Shown here: positions 34,281 through 43,031 of the stretch, piece after piece
How the letters are laid out: the number at the start of each line of letters is the position of its first letter
Numbering within the stretch: the stretch's first letter is position 1
Assembly: GCA_964534125.1 (NCBI GenBank)
Contig: CAZHOJ010000002.1
Coordinates: 248,001 to 312,000 of the forward strand
Direction: 5' to 3'
From: 2-02-FULL-55-14 sp964534125
GTDB taxonomy: Bacteria; Bacteroidota; Ignavibacteria; UBA10030
DNA: 64,000 nt
Notes under the pieces: generated by a model
What the model was told of the DNA's origin: nothing
Database searches by the model: none
What the model saw: the letters and a program-made list of their open reading frames with translations, nothing else
Program-made: the position numbers and the translations under genes

Positions 34281-35759
34281 TTATGCCTTTGGCTCGCTGC
34301 GTTCGCCATCAGGCTCCGACGTTTCGGCTTCGTCAGTGGAACCTGGCGTATCATCCTGCTCTGCGTCGTGCGCAGACCCGTCCGAGACCTCGTCGGCCGC
34401 CGCCGGTTGTTCCTCCGGAGTATCGTCCTCGTCGGCAGGCGCTTCTGCGTTGATCCCAACCTGCGCCTCGACCTCTCCGACAGCAGGGACGTGGAACTCG
34501 CCTTCCTCTTCCTCCACCTCCGCTTCTTCCAGTCCGCTCCTCAGCATTGTGAGGATCTCGTCGATCTTCTCCGGATCGATAGCGAGGTTGTTGATAAGGT
34601 CCTCCCGCGGCGCCTCTGTGACGTCCCGGACCGTCTCATACCCCTCATCAAAGAACTTGTGGAACAGCACATCGCCAAGCTCCTCGCGGAACTCCGACAG
34701 GTCCATATCATACTCTTCTTCTTCCCCTGCCTCCTTGAGGACCTGAACATCGAGCGCCGTGAGCTTCGATGCGAGCCTGACATTCTGTCCATTGCGACCG
34801 ATCGCGAGCGAGACCTGGTCGTTCGCGACAACGACCGTCGCCTTCTTGTTCTCGATGTCGACCTGCACTTCCTTCAGCTTCGCCGGCGACATTGCGCGCG
34901 TCAGGAAAAGAACCGGATCTTCGGCGTAGTTGATGACGTCGATGTTCTCGTTGTTCAGTTCACGGACGATGGCATGGATCCGTACGCCCTTCATCCCAAC
35001 GCACGCGCCGACGGCGTCTATTCGTTCGTCGTGCGAGAGGACGGCGACCTTTGCCCGGTCGCCCGGCTCCCGTGCGATACGCTTGATCTCGATGATCCCA
35101 TCGTAGATCTCGGGGATCTCGACCTCGAACAGGCGCATGAGGAACTGGGGGTCCGTCCGCGATATGATGACCGTCGGATTGCCCGAACCTTTCCGGACCT
35201 CCTTCACGACGGCGCGGATCGTGTCTCCCTTCTTGTACCGCTCCTTATAGATCTGTTCGCTCCGCGGCAGCACAAGCTCTGTCTTATTGTGCATCACGAG
35301 GATCTCTCCCCGGCCACGGCGGATCTGATAGATCTCCCCGACCACGATCTCGCCCAGAGAGCCGGAGTACTCATTGTAGATCGTCTCCCGCTCGATCTCC
35401 CGTATCCGCTGGTTCAGGTTCTGCTTGGCACTGATCACGAGGCGGCGCCCGAAGGTCACGAGCGGGATGATCTCAACATACTCATCGCCGGCATCGAGGG
35501 TCTCTCCGCTCTTTTCCTTCACTTCTTTCGGACTGATCTGGGTCACAGGATCTTCGACCGTCTCGACAACGTCCTTCTCGAGGTATATCTCGATATCGCC
35601 CTTGTCCATATTGACGACGATATCATATCTGGCCTCCAGGCCGTACTTCTTCTTGACCATCATGCCGAAGATATCCTCGACAATGCCGATCAGGATGTCT
35701 CTGTCGATCCCTTTTTCTCTCGCCATTGCAGCGAAGGAATCGACGATCTCGTGATTCAT
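34281..35759 (-). CDS. nusA: Transcription termination/antitermination factor NusA
   Basis: Binds RNA polymerase and modulates pausing, intrinsic termination and antitermination. The 492-residue product contains the N-terminal polymerase-binding domain (about 1-130), S1 domain (about 135-200), KH1 with VGACVGMKGVRI and KH2 with SLAIGRNGQNVRLAS, one helix-hairpin-helix region (about 360-410), and a highly acidic tail (about 415-492) with no second AR repeat. The order rimP-nusA-infB is conserved across bacteria. The intrinsic-type hairpin before rimP could be a target of NusA autoregulation. Confidence 0.97.
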   Translation of the reverse strand: MNHEIVDSFAAMAREKGIDRDILIGIVEDIFGMMVKKKYGLEARYDIVVNMDKGDIEIYLEKDVVETVEDPVTQISPKEVKEKSGETLDAGDEYVEIIPLVTFGRRLVISAKQNLNQRIREIERETIYNEYSGSLGEIVVGEIYQIRRGRGEILVMHNKTELVLPRSEQIYKERYKKGDTIRAVVKEVRKGSGNPTVIISRTDPQFLMRLFEVEIPEIYDGIIEIKRIAREPGDRAKVAVLSHDERIDAVGACVGMKGVRIHAIVRELNNENIDVINYAEDPVLFLTRAMSPAKLKEVQVDIENKKATVVVANDQVSLAIGRNGQNVRLASKLTALDVQVLKEAGEEEEYDMDLSEFREELGDVLFHKFFDEGYETVRDVTEAPREDLINNLAIDPEKIDEILTMLRSGLEEAEVEEEEGEFHVPAVGEVEAQVGINAEAPADEDDTPEEQPAAADEVSDGSAHDAEQDDTPGSTDEAETSEPDGERSEPKA

Positions 35760-35790
35760 GCTATCCTCCTAAACAAAACCGTGCTCAGTG

Positions 35791-36246
35791 TCACCAGGGA
35801 AGGCGATGTCGGCATTCCCGTATATGATCGAACGCTATCGTGTGAATTGACCCGTCCGGCAGTTCGACCAGGACCGAGGTCCCGTCCACTCCGCGGAGCG
35901 TACCGTGTTCGGACCTCTCCTGCTCCCCTTCCTTCCACGTCACCGTCACTGTACGCCCTGTGTGTGTCCCATATTGCTGCAGGACCTTCAGAGGCCGGTC
36001 GAGGCCGGGGCTGGAAACCTCGAGCCTGAACCGAGTCTGGATCAGGTCGAGCTCTTCGATGCGCCCTGCGATCTCCCTGCTGATCTTCGCGCAGTGCTCG
36101 ATCGAAATGCCGGAGTCCGTGTCGACAAGGACCTGAAGGAGCGTTTCACCCCTCTCTCCCCTGACCTGGACGTCTACGAGGTATGCGGTGTAACCCGGAA
36201 GGATCGCCTGGGCGATCTCTGCTATGGTCTCACGTTTGATTTTCAC
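35791..36246 (-). CDS. rimP: Ribosome maturation factor RimP
   Basis: 30S assembly factor. Starting at GTG 36246 the product is 151 residues, almost exactly the E. coli length (150), and begins where homology begins (KIKRETIAEIAQAI). It has VDVQVRGERG, VDTDSGISIEHCAKISREI, the LEVSSPGLDRPL core and the C-terminal Sm-like fold. The longer in-frame ATG start at 36285 would translate through a terminator-like hairpin and add unsupported residues. No Shine-Dalgarno precedes GTG: the eight-T tract of the hairpin at 36248-36276 ends two bases before it. First gene of the operon. Confidence 0.88.
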   Translation of the reverse strand: MKIKRETIAEIAQAILPGYTAYLVDVQVRGERGETLLQVLVDTDSGISIEHCAKISREIAGRIEELDLIQTRFRLEVSSPGLDRPLKVLQQYGTHTGRTVTVTWKEGEQERSEHGTLRGVDGTSVLVELPDGSIHTIAFDHIRECRHRLPW

Positions 36247-36247
36247 C

Positions 36248-36276
36248 AAAAAAAATAGCCCGTTCCCAGGGCTATT
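36248..36276 (-). terminator. Intrinsic terminator hairpin abutting the rimP start
   Basis: On the minus strand AATAGCCC (36276-36269) pairs with GGGCTATT (36261-36254) around a seven-base loop, and the 3' arm runs into a total of eight T residues (36255-36248). Two bases later comes the rimP GTG. It ends transcription from trpEG or acts as an attenuator at the head of the nusA operon; both are possible. Confidence 0.85.
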
Positions 36277-36288
36277 CAGAAACATTTC

Positions 36289-36317
36289 AATATACCGTGC
36301 AAACGGCCTAAAAGCAA
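36289..36317 (-). promoter_or_regulatory. Candidate sigma-70 type promoter for the rimP-nusA operon
   Basis: Minus strand TTGCTT (36317-36312) and TATATT (36294-36289) are separated by 17 bases, giving a good -10 and a weak -35. Transcription would start near 36282, just before the hairpin at 36276-36254. Bacteroidota often use a different promoter consensus, so this is only a candidate. Confidence 0.4.
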
Positions 36318-36408
36318 GCGTACAACCCCTCAATTTCGCCTCTGTAGGCCGATTCCGCTGCGTTCAGAGCTTGATTCCAGCTGGAGCTGGTTGGAGCGAC
36401 AGCCCGTG

Positions 36409-36975
36409 TTACCGCATCGCGAGGAAATTCCGCAGAAGATCCTTGCCGTACTCAGTGGAGAAAGATTCCGGATGGAACTGAACACCGAACGTTCGGTACT
36501 GCCTGTGCTGGACAGCCATGATCATACCGGCGTCGGTCCACGCAGTGACCTCAAGATCATGCGGGAGCGTGGCCTTTTCGACGATCAGTGAATGGTACCG
36601 GGTAGCGGTGAAAGGGCTTGGGATGCCGACGAAAATGCCCCTGCCTGAATGGTGGATCTTCCAGGTCTTGCCATGGACGATCTCGTCCGCCCGGACGATC
36701 GTACCGCCGTATGCTGCTCCGATGCATTGGTGTCCGAGGCAAACGCCAAGGACCGGCACTTTTCCACCGACCGCCGTAATGACATCGACCGATCGTCCTG
36801 CTTCGCGGGGCGTACAGGGGCCGGGGGACACGATCACGGCATCGAACACGCCATCGACGACGTCCTCTACCCTGAAAGCATCGTTGCGCAGAACGGTCGT
36901 CTCTTCGCCCAACTCGCCGAGATACTGGACAAGATTGTAGGTGAACGAATCGTAGTTGTCGATGATGAGGGTCAT
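36409..36975 (-). CDS. trpG: Anthranilate synthase component II (glutamine amidotransferase)
   Basis: Supplies ammonia from glutamine to TrpE. The 188-residue class I amidotransferase has IIDNYDSFTYNLVQ at the start, the SPGPCTP oxyanion loop, nucleophile Cys79 in GVCLGHQ and the His/Glu pair in FHPES (near 168). PabA is nearly identical in sequence, so a dual role in folate synthesis is possible. It overlaps trpE by four bases. No other trp genes are in the window. Confidence 0.93.
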   Translation of the reverse strand: MTLIIDNYDSFTYNLVQYLGELGEETTVLRNDAFRVEDVVDGVFDAVIVSPGPCTPREAGRSVDVITAVGGKVPVLGVCLGHQCIGAAYGGTIVRADEIVHGKTWKIHHSGRGIFVGIPSPFTATRYHSLIVEKATLPHDLEVTAWTDAGMIMAVQHRQYRTFGVQFHPESFSTEYGKDLLRNFLAMR

Positions 36976-38492
36976 GATGCAGTCTCGTCATATCCGGCTG
37001 CCTTCATCGCCTCGATGAGCGCGCTCATCTTGTCCTCGGTCTCCCTGTATTCCTTCTCGGCGACCGAATCGTAGACGATCCCGGCCCCCGCCTGCAGCCG
37101 ATAAGTGCCCTGCATCCCGATGATGGTGCGGATCGCGATGCAGGTGTCAAGGTTGCCCGACAGATCCACGTAGCCGATCGCTCCACCATAAACGCCCCTT
37201 CGGCCCTGCTCGAGCTCAGCAATGATCTGCATTGCTCTCACCTTGGGAGCACCGGACAAGGTCCCGGCGGGAAAGCACGCATACAGAGCGTCTATCGGTG
37301 AGCTTCCGTCACGCAGGACCCCCGTCACTGTGGAACAGAGATGCATGACATGAGAGAACTTTTCCACGGTCATGAAATCCGGGAGCCGGACCGTCCCGGG
37401 AATACAGATCTTTCCAAGATCGTTCCGGGCAAGGTCTACGAGCATCAGATGTTCCGCCCGTTCCTTTGCATCTGCCCTGAGGTCGGCCTCGATCTTCTCA
37501 TCCTCTGCATCATCGCTTCCCCTCGGCCGGGTCCCGGCGATCGGTCGGGTCTGCACCGACCGCTCCTCGACGCGCACGAGCATTTCCGGCGATGAGCCGA
37601 TGACCTGCAACGGGCCGAAAGAGAGATGGTACATGTAGGGGGACGGATTGATGCGCCTGAGGGCGCGATATATCGTAAGGGGATCACCCGCGAGGCTGAT
37701 GGTCTTATGCCTGGAAAGAACGACCTGGAAGATGTCTCCAGCCCGGATGTATTCCTGAGCCCTCCTGACATTCTCCTCAAATGTGCTACGATCCGGCCCT
37801 GCATCCACAAGGCGTCCGACCGCCCTCTCAGGCATCGTGCCGCCCAGTGGAACCGACAAACGCCCCAGGATATTGTCTATGCGCCGACAGGCGTCATCAT
37901 ACGCTGTCCGTTCTGTCTGTCCATTGAGCACTTCTGAACCCAGGAGGGCATTCGAAATGATCGTCACCGTCCGGGACACATTATCAATAACGACCACGTC
38001 GAGGAAGAGTGCCAGCACCACATCGGGTGGCGTCGCTCCTTCCCGGGGAGGGATGGGGATCCGCTCGATGAACTGGACAGAGTCGTAGCCGAAATATCCT
38101 ACCCAGCCTCCGGAAAACCGGGGTTTATCAGGAAGGGGCTCCGACACAACAGCTGCGACCAGCGAACGGAGCAATTCCAACGGGTCCTTTGCCGACCGAC
38201 ACAGGTCCCTGACGACAGCGGCCTCCTCCCTGAGCAGGGTGGCCTCCATGTTGCCATTCGCCATGGTAACGACAGCCGAAGGCGCTACCCCGATGATAGA
38301 GTAGCGACCCAGAGCGCGTCCTCCTTCGACGCTCTCGAACAGGAAGCTGTATTCTGAGAGGGAGCGAAGCTTGAGGTACAGGCTGACGGGAGTCTCAGTA
38401 TCGAACGTAAACCGCTGCGACACGGATGAGGTCCTGCGACCCTGCGAGTTCGCCACGAACTCGTCGAAAGTGGTTCTTGCGTCGGACATCAT
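36972..38492 (-). CDS. trpE: Anthranilate synthase component I
   Basis: Converts chorismate to anthranilate with ammonia from TrpG. The 506-residue product has an N-terminal regulatory domain containing FLFESVEGG (the LLES-like tryptophan-feedback element), then the chorismate-binding domain with GDIFQVVLSR, SPEMLVR, RPIAGTRPRG, DLARNDLG, FPAGTLSGAPK and the terminal AGAGIVYDS. These fit TrpE better than PabB, though the two are close. ATG 38492 is chosen because it overlaps the thioesterase stop (ATGA); trpG overlaps its own stop. Confidence 0.92.
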   Translation of the reverse strand: MMSDARTTFDEFVANSQGRRTSSVSQRFTFDTETPVSLYLKLRSLSEYSFLFESVEGGRALGRYSIIGVAPSAVVTMANGNMEATLLREEAAVVRDLCRSAKDPLELLRSLVAAVVSEPLPDKPRFSGGWVGYFGYDSVQFIERIPIPPREGATPPDVVLALFLDVVVIDNVSRTVTIISNALLGSEVLNGQTERTAYDDACRRIDNILGRLSVPLGGTMPERAVGRLVDAGPDRSTFEENVRRAQEYIRAGDIFQVVLSRHKTISLAGDPLTIYRALRRINPSPYMYHLSFGPLQVIGSSPEMLVRVEERSVQTRPIAGTRPRGSDDAEDEKIEADLRADAKERAEHLMLVDLARNDLGKICIPGTVRLPDFMTVEKFSHVMHLCSTVTGVLRDGSSPIDALYACFPAGTLSGAPKVRAMQIIAELEQGRRGVYGGAIGYVDLSGNLDTCIAIRTIIGMQGTYRLQAGAGIVYDSVAEKEYRETEDKMSALIEAMKAAGYDETAS

Positions 38493-38956
38493 GGTTGCTC
38501 CTCGTCTCCCATAATGCACGACCGACCTTCGAATCGCCTGACGAGGTCCCGGAAATCATCCGGGACGCGGATCGGCCTGTTCGTCTCAGGGTCGAGCCAC
38601 ACGTGATAGGCTACGTTCTCCGCGAAGACCAGATCATTGTCGCCGAGGAGCATGCCCTCCATGATGAAACTCGTGTTCCCGATGGAGGAGACACGGGTCA
38701 GGACCTGAATCTCCTGCCCGAGTGTCGCCGGATTCCTGTAGTCGATCTCATTCCGCACCAGCACTACCTTGGAAGGCCCGTTAATCGCGGCCAGATCCAC
38801 CGTCGCCCCGATATGCCTGAGGTATTCCACCCTCCCAACCTCGCAATACAACAGGTAGTTACCGTTATGCACGATACCCTGCCAGTCTATTTCGTAGTTC
38901 CGAACGCTGAGTGCGTAGGAGTGCTTGAACAATGATCGATCCATAGTCTCTTGCAT
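38489..38956 (-). CDS. YbgC/FadM-type acyl-CoA thioesterase
   Basis: A 155-residue single hot-dog domain protein of the 4-hydroxybenzoyl-CoA thioesterase family. NYEIDWQGIVHNGNYLLYCE carries the catalytic Asp and the central-helix motif; the following strands VVLVRNEIDYRNPATLGQEI are typical. Its substrate may be a fatty or aromatic acyl-CoA. ATG 38956 overlaps the ltaE stop (TGATG); a later in-frame ATG (38944) is possible. The ltaE-thioesterase-trpE-trpG genes are translationally linked, but no pathway joins them. Confidence 0.85.
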   Translation of the reverse strand: MQETMDRSLFKHSYALSVRNYEIDWQGIVHNGNYLLYCEVGRVEYLRHIGATVDLAAINGPSKVVLVRNEIDYRNPATLGQEIQVLTRVSSIGNTSFIMEGMLLGDNDLVFAENVAYHVWLDPETNRPIRVPDDFRDLVRRFEGRSCIMGDEEQP

Positions 38957-39984
38957 CACCCCGGATACGATTCCACCAACAAGCCAGCAGCAGTCTGGAC
39001 ATCCTCATACCTGACATCCAGATGCGTGACAGCCCTGAGGGAATGTGGTCCCATTGTTGTGAAGAGAACGCCTTTTTCTTTCATGTGTGCTGCGACGTCA
39101 TCGGCTGTCCGTCCGGTCATTCGGACATCCATGATGACGATGTTCGTCTGTACCGATGCAAGGTCTATGCTGAGGGCGCTCTTGCCGCCGACAGTCCGGG
39201 CGAAATCGATAGCAGCCGTGTGATCGTCGGACATCCGGGCCCTGTTATGCTCCAATGCATAGAGAGCTCCGGCTGCAATGATGCCGACCTGTCTCATTCC
39301 CCCACCGAGCATCTTTCGTATTCTCCGGCAGGTGCGGACAAAATCCCGAGTTCCGGCGATGGCGGATCCCACAGGGGCCCCCAGCCCCTTTGAGAAGCAA
39401 ACAGAGACCGAATCAGCGTGCTGTGCGATAGCTGAGGGATCAACCCCAAGTGATACTGCTGCATTCCATATGCGTGCTCCGTCAAGATGCGTTCGAAGGC
39501 CCAGCTCCCTGGCCACCTCATGAATGCGCCGCATGCCATCTAACGGAAGGACCGTCCCGCCGGCCTTATTATGCGTGTTCTCCATGCAAACAAGCCTGAC
39601 TGGTGCGACGTGCTGGTCCTCAGCACGGACGATCGCCCTGACATCTTCCGGCGTGAACATCCCACGCACTCCCTTCACCGGCCGGACCTGTATACCCGAT
39701 ATGACCGGCGCGGCCCCTGATTCATACAGCAGAATGTGCGCCTGTTCTTCGGCGATGATCTCATCCCCGGGAAGCGTGTGCGCTTTGATGCTGATCTGAT
39801 TGGCCATCACTCCCGAGGGAACGAAAAGGGCAGCCTCCTTGCCGAGCATCTCAGCAGTTCGCGATTCCAGCTTCCTGACAGTCGGATCCTCGCCAAAAAC
39901 ATCGTCGCCGACTTCCGCGGAGGCCATAACGCTCCGCATCTTGTCGCCGGGTCTCGTAACCGTATCACTCCGAAGGTCTATCAT
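38956..39984 (-). CDS. ltaE: Low-specificity L-threonine aldolase
   Basis: PLP enzyme that splits L-threonine or allo-threonine to glycine and acetaldehyde. The 342-residue product begins IDLRSDTVTRP, has the DDVFGEDPTV loop, ENTHNKAGGTVLP, HLDGARIWNAA and the PLP lysine in SVCFSKGLGAPVG. ATG 39984 follows GCGGAGAG; a longer in-frame start at 40089 would include the inverted-repeat element and is rejected. It heads the small operon ending in trpG. Confidence 0.92.
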   Translation of the reverse strand: MIDLRSDTVTRPGDKMRSVMASAEVGDDVFGEDPTVRKLESRTAEMLGKEAALFVPSGVMANQISIKAHTLPGDEIIAEEQAHILLYESGAAPVISGIQVRPVKGVRGMFTPEDVRAIVRAEDQHVAPVRLVCMENTHNKAGGTVLPLDGMRRIHEVARELGLRTHLDGARIWNAAVSLGVDPSAIAQHADSVSVCFSKGLGAPVGSAIAGTRDFVRTCRRIRKMLGGGMRQVGIIAAGALYALEHNRARMSDDHTAAIDFARTVGGKSALSIDLASVQTNIVIMDVRMTGRTADDVAAHMKEKGVLFTTMGPHSLRAVTHLDVRYEDVQTAAGLLVESYPG

Positions 39985-40008
39985 GATCTCTCCGCTTCCG
40001 AAAAACAC

Positions 40009-40193
40009 TAGAAGCTCTCTCAAAAATACTCTGCACAGGATGGTTTCTCGCAAAGCTCGCAAAGAAGGCAACGCCCCTACCTGCGGCATGCAGGCGCAAC
40101 GTAAAACTTAACATAATGTAAGGGTCCTACGTTGCGAGCTTTCTTTTCTTTCCGTTGCGGTCGTTGCGAGAAATGTTTTTGAGACGGCTTCTA
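40009..40193. mobile_element. MITE-like 185-bp element with imperfect terminal inverted repeats
   Basis: TAGAAGCTCTCTCAAAAA (40009-40026) and the reverse complement of 40176-40193 match at 16 of 18 positions. Inside, TTTCTCGCAA (40044-40053) pairs with 40164-40173, and AAAGCTCGCAA (40052-40062) with 40132-40142, so the whole segment can fold. It has no transposase gene. TA at each end could be a target duplication of an IS630/Tc1-type event, which is inference. It lies between ltaE and lnt and covers the lnt 3' end. Confidence 0.6.
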
Positions 40194-41812
40194 ATGATAC
40201 ACCACACCATCATGCCAGCTGCGACGACAACATTCACGGTGCCCACGATGTCCCCATGCTCGCCATAGAACGTTGTATCTGTGCGCACATCGATGATATT
40301 CGCAATGGCAGCGGGCTCGAACAACGGCGTGGATACCATAGGCCGACCTGACGGGTGCACGATGGTCGACACGCCCCCGTTCGCCGACTGGACGACCCAG
40401 CGGCGGTTCTCCACTGCACGCAGCGACGCATATGCCGCGTGCTGATAGGGCCCGGAAGTCCGTCCCCACCAGCTGTTGTTTGTCAGCACGACGAGGAACG
40501 TGGCGCCTTTCCGGACGAACTCACGGACATAATCCGGATAGACCGACTCGTAACAGATCATTGCACCGAACGAGACGCTATCGGCCGGTCCGGCTGCGAT
40601 CCGGAACAGCGTGGTGTCGGTCCCTTTTCCCCAGCTGCTGATACCGACGTTCCACCGAAGGGGCTCGATCAAAAATGCAAGCAGGCCGGCATGCGGCAGG
40701 CGTTCAGCGAACGGGACGAGCACAACTTTCGCATAGAACTGCCCGATCGTCCCATCTTTATGGATCAATACGGCGGAATTGAATGACTCATAATACCGAT
40801 CCCCGATGGTCGTCTTCTTCGCAGTCACCGGAGCGTCGTCCCGCGAGTAATACCGGGCGTGCGGAAAACCCGTGAGGATATTCGAGCCCGACGACAGCGC
40901 TACGGACCGAACACTGTCAAGCGACCTCCCGTACTGCGGGAGCAGAAGATATCCTGGCACCGCTGTTTCCGGCCAGACGATCAGGTCCAGACCTTCCGGC
41001 AGAGATCGAGTCATCGAATCAAGAGTTCCGATCTGTGCGGCGATATCAGCCCGCGATGTGGGTGTTCCCCATTTCTCCCATGGATCTACATTCGGCTGGA
41101 CCACACCGACGCGGAGAGGATGCTGCATCGGCTCCTCCTCCACCTGCGTGACACGCACCCACCCATACAGCAACGGGAGCACGTATAATGCCGCCATCAC
41201 AGCCAGCAGGGCCCTGCCTTTTCTCCGCTGGTCCGCCCACTCCCCGTCTGCGGCCATCTTCATGACGAGGAAGGCGACAACATTGAACACAAGGATGGTC
41301 AGACCCAATCCCTGCACAGAAACGAGTTCTGCCATCTGGATACGAAAGAGATCATATGCCTGACTGTTCCCGACGGCCATCCATGGAAAGCTCAGTTCGC
41401 CTCGCGCATGGAAGAACTCGAACACAAGCCAGAACGAAACGAATGCCGCTAAGCCCGGCAACCGGCCAAGTTTCCGACGGACCCACCATGCACCCGTTAT
41501 GAATGGAAGCATGAAGAACGGATGAATGAGCAACAATGCCGCTCCGGCGATCATCATCCACTGGTCATGGCCATGCGTGAATCCTCCCGTCCAGTAGACG
41601 GTGACAGCATGGAAGGCCAGGAGAAAGGCATACGTGAGCCTGATGAACCTTCCTGCCACTTGCTCGGACTCGAAAACACTCAGGAATGGCAGGAATGCAA
41701 TGAATGCGAGCGAGGAGACGGGAGAAGGCGGAAAGGACAATCCGAGGAGGATCCCGGAGAGGACAGCCCGCACGAACGGACGCGCAATCATCATACCAAG
41801 GGACTCACCCAT
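40127..41812 (-). CDS. lnt: Apolipoprotein N-acyltransferase
   Basis: Adds the third acyl chain to outer-membrane lipoproteins. The 561-residue product has about six N-terminal membrane helices (to about 215), a nitrilase-like periplasmic domain with the catalytic triad Glu (VWPETAVPGY), Lys (YAKVVLVPF) and Cys (GAMICYES), and a last membrane helix (about 520-540). The start at 41812 follows GGCAGGGTC and overlaps the PAP2 gene by eight bases; ATG 41794 is the alternative. The final 21 codons lie inside the 185-bp repeat element, giving a basic tail, RSRLKN...KKRKLAT. Lnt and LolCDE in one window imply a full lipoprotein pathway. Confidence 0.92.
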   Translation of the reverse strand: MGESLGMMIARPFVRAVLSGILLGLSFPPSPVSSLAFIAFLPFLSVFESEQVAGRFIRLTYAFLLAFHAVTVYWTGGFTHGHDQWMMIAGAALLLIHPFFMLPFITGAWWVRRKLGRLPGLAAFVSFWLVFEFFHARGELSFPWMAVGNSQAYDLFRIQMAELVSVQGLGLTILVFNVVAFLVMKMAADGEWADQRRKGRALLAVMAALYVLPLLYGWVRVTQVEEEPMQHPLRVGVVQPNVDPWEKWGTPTSRADIAAQIGTLDSMTRSLPEGLDLIVWPETAVPGYLLLPQYGRSLDSVRSVALSSGSNILTGFPHARYYSRDDAPVTAKKTTIGDRYYESFNSAVLIHKDGTIGQFYAKVVLVPFAERLPHAGLLAFLIEPLRWNVGISSWGKGTDTTLFRIAAGPADSVSFGAMICYESVYPDYVREFVRKGATFLVVLTNNSWWGRTSGPYQHAAYASLRAVENRRWVVQSANGGVSTIVHPSGRPMVSTPLFEPAAIANIIDVRTDTTFYGEHGDIVGTVNVVVAAGMMVWCIIRSRLKNISRNDRNGKKRKLAT

Positions 41813-42398
41813 GACCCTGCCTGTGGGTTCTCCGCTCCAGCCAACCTCTCGTGGACTCTTCTCCCCACTCGAAGAGTGAGGATATTCCCCAGCCCCAAGC
41901 GGCTCCCAGGAGCAGTCCGGCCAGGACATCCGATGGATAGTGGACCCCTACGTAGATGCGGGAATATCCTATCATCAATGCAAGAGCCGCCATCCAGAGA
42001 AATGTCCGCGGATAGAAAAAGGAGATGACGATTGCGGCGGTCCCTGCGTTGATCGCATGCGACGACGGGAATGATTTCCCGCCGCCGCAATCGACCAGGA
42101 GACGAACATCGAAGAGCTCGTGACAGGGGCGCATGCGCCCGAACCACTCCTTCAGGACAAAACTATTCACCTGATCGCTGACGATGATGGCAAGAAGCAG
42201 GACAAGCACAAGCCGCCGTCCCCTGGCCCCGCCCTTCCAGAGGGCATAGACCACCAGAGCCAGCACGACGATCCTGAAAGCGAGCAGGTGGTTGAGGTCC
42301 GTAAGGACAGGCATCACGACATCCAACGGACCCCAGGTCAACGTCTGGTTTATCAGCATGAACAGCGAGATATCGGCCGCATACAGGGCATCCATCAT
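41805..42398 (-). CDS. PAP2 superfamily phosphatase
   Basis: A 197-residue integral membrane phosphatase with about five hydrophobic segments. The three PAP2 motifs are present: KEWFGRMRP (motif 1), SFPSSHA (motif 2, catalytic His) and SRIYVGVHYPSDVLAG (motif 3, His and Asp). Candidates for substrate are undecaprenyl pyrophosphate or phosphatidylglycerol/phosphatidate. It overlaps DedA by ATGA and lnt by eight bases, in a run of envelope genes. Confidence 0.9.
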   Translation of the reverse strand: MMDALYAADISLFMLINQTLTWGPLDVVMPVLTDLNHLLAFRIVVLALVVYALWKGGARGRRLVLVLLLAIIVSDQVNSFVLKEWFGRMRPCHELFDVRLLVDCGGGKSFPSSHAINAGTAAIVISFFYPRTFLWMAALALMIGYSRIYVGVHYPSDVLAGLLLGAAWGWGISSLFEWGEESTRGWLERRTHRQGHG

Positions 42399-43027
42399 TT
42401 GAGCTCACCCCCCTGCTGTCGTTCGGAACGTGTCCGGTTCCGCAGCCATCGGTACACAAGATAGACCAGGACGACGGCTATCAGCAGGCCGGTGACGAAC
42501 TCGCCATACGACTTGAGATAATCCACAATGACCCGCCAGTTCGCACCGAGCGTGTACCCGCCGATGATGAGGAGGGTATTCCACACCAGGGCACTGAAGA
42601 AGGAAAGGAGGACGCAGGGGACGAACCGAAGGTCCGAGATCCCTGCAATGAAGGAGATCACGGCGCGGGTTCCGGCGAGAAAACGATTCGCGACGATGAC
42701 AGCATATCCATATTGCCTGAACCAGTCCTCCGCTTTTGCGACCTTTTCAGGAGGGAGGAACGAGATCTTTCCGGCATCCAGGATCTTCCGGCCGAACCAC
42801 TCCCCTATCATATACATCGTCATGAATCCGAGGGTGCTCCCGGTCGTTGCGATCGCCACCGTCAGGACGGGGTCCACAGTCTTGCCGGCAGCGAACGATC
42901 CGGCTGCTATGACCAGAACGTCGCTGGGAAAAGGGGGAAAGAGATTCTCGATATAGGCGACGAGGCCGACGGAAACGTATACCCAGATGGGGTCAAGTCC
43001 GGAGAGATATGCTACGAGTGCTTCCAC
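42395..43027 (-). CDS. DedA family membrane protein
   Basis: A 210-residue DedA/SNARE-associated family protein; recent work links DedA proteins to flipping of undecaprenyl phosphate and phospholipids. It shows the FPPFPSDVLVIAAG opening, the re-entrant NRFLAGTRAVISFIAGI motif with conserved Arg and Gly, and three to four membrane segments. The start is GTG 43027, right after ispF; an in-frame start at 43159 would sit in ispF. With the PAP2 phosphatase it might act on undecaprenyl carriers; that is inference. Confidence 0.87.
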   Translation of the reverse strand: MEALVAYLSGLDPIWVYVSVGLVAYIENLFPPFPSDVLVIAAGSFAAGKTVDPVLTVAIATTGSTLGFMTMYMIGEWFGRKILDAGKISFLPPEKVAKAEDWFRQYGYAVIVANRFLAGTRAVISFIAGISDLRFVPCVLLSFFSALVWNTLLIIGGYTLGANWRVIVDYLKSYGEFVTGLLIAVVLVYLVYRWLRNRTRSERQQGGELK

Positions 43028-43031
43028 CCCG

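Noticed and set aside
34191..36029. A 612-codon open frame on the plus strand
   Set aside because: It is antisense to nusA and rimP, whose products are unmistakable; long antisense frames are expected at this GC content.
36246..36285. ATG at 36285 as the rimP start
   Set aside because: It would translate through an intrinsic terminator hairpin and add residues outside the family; GTG 36246 gives 151 residues, the normal length.
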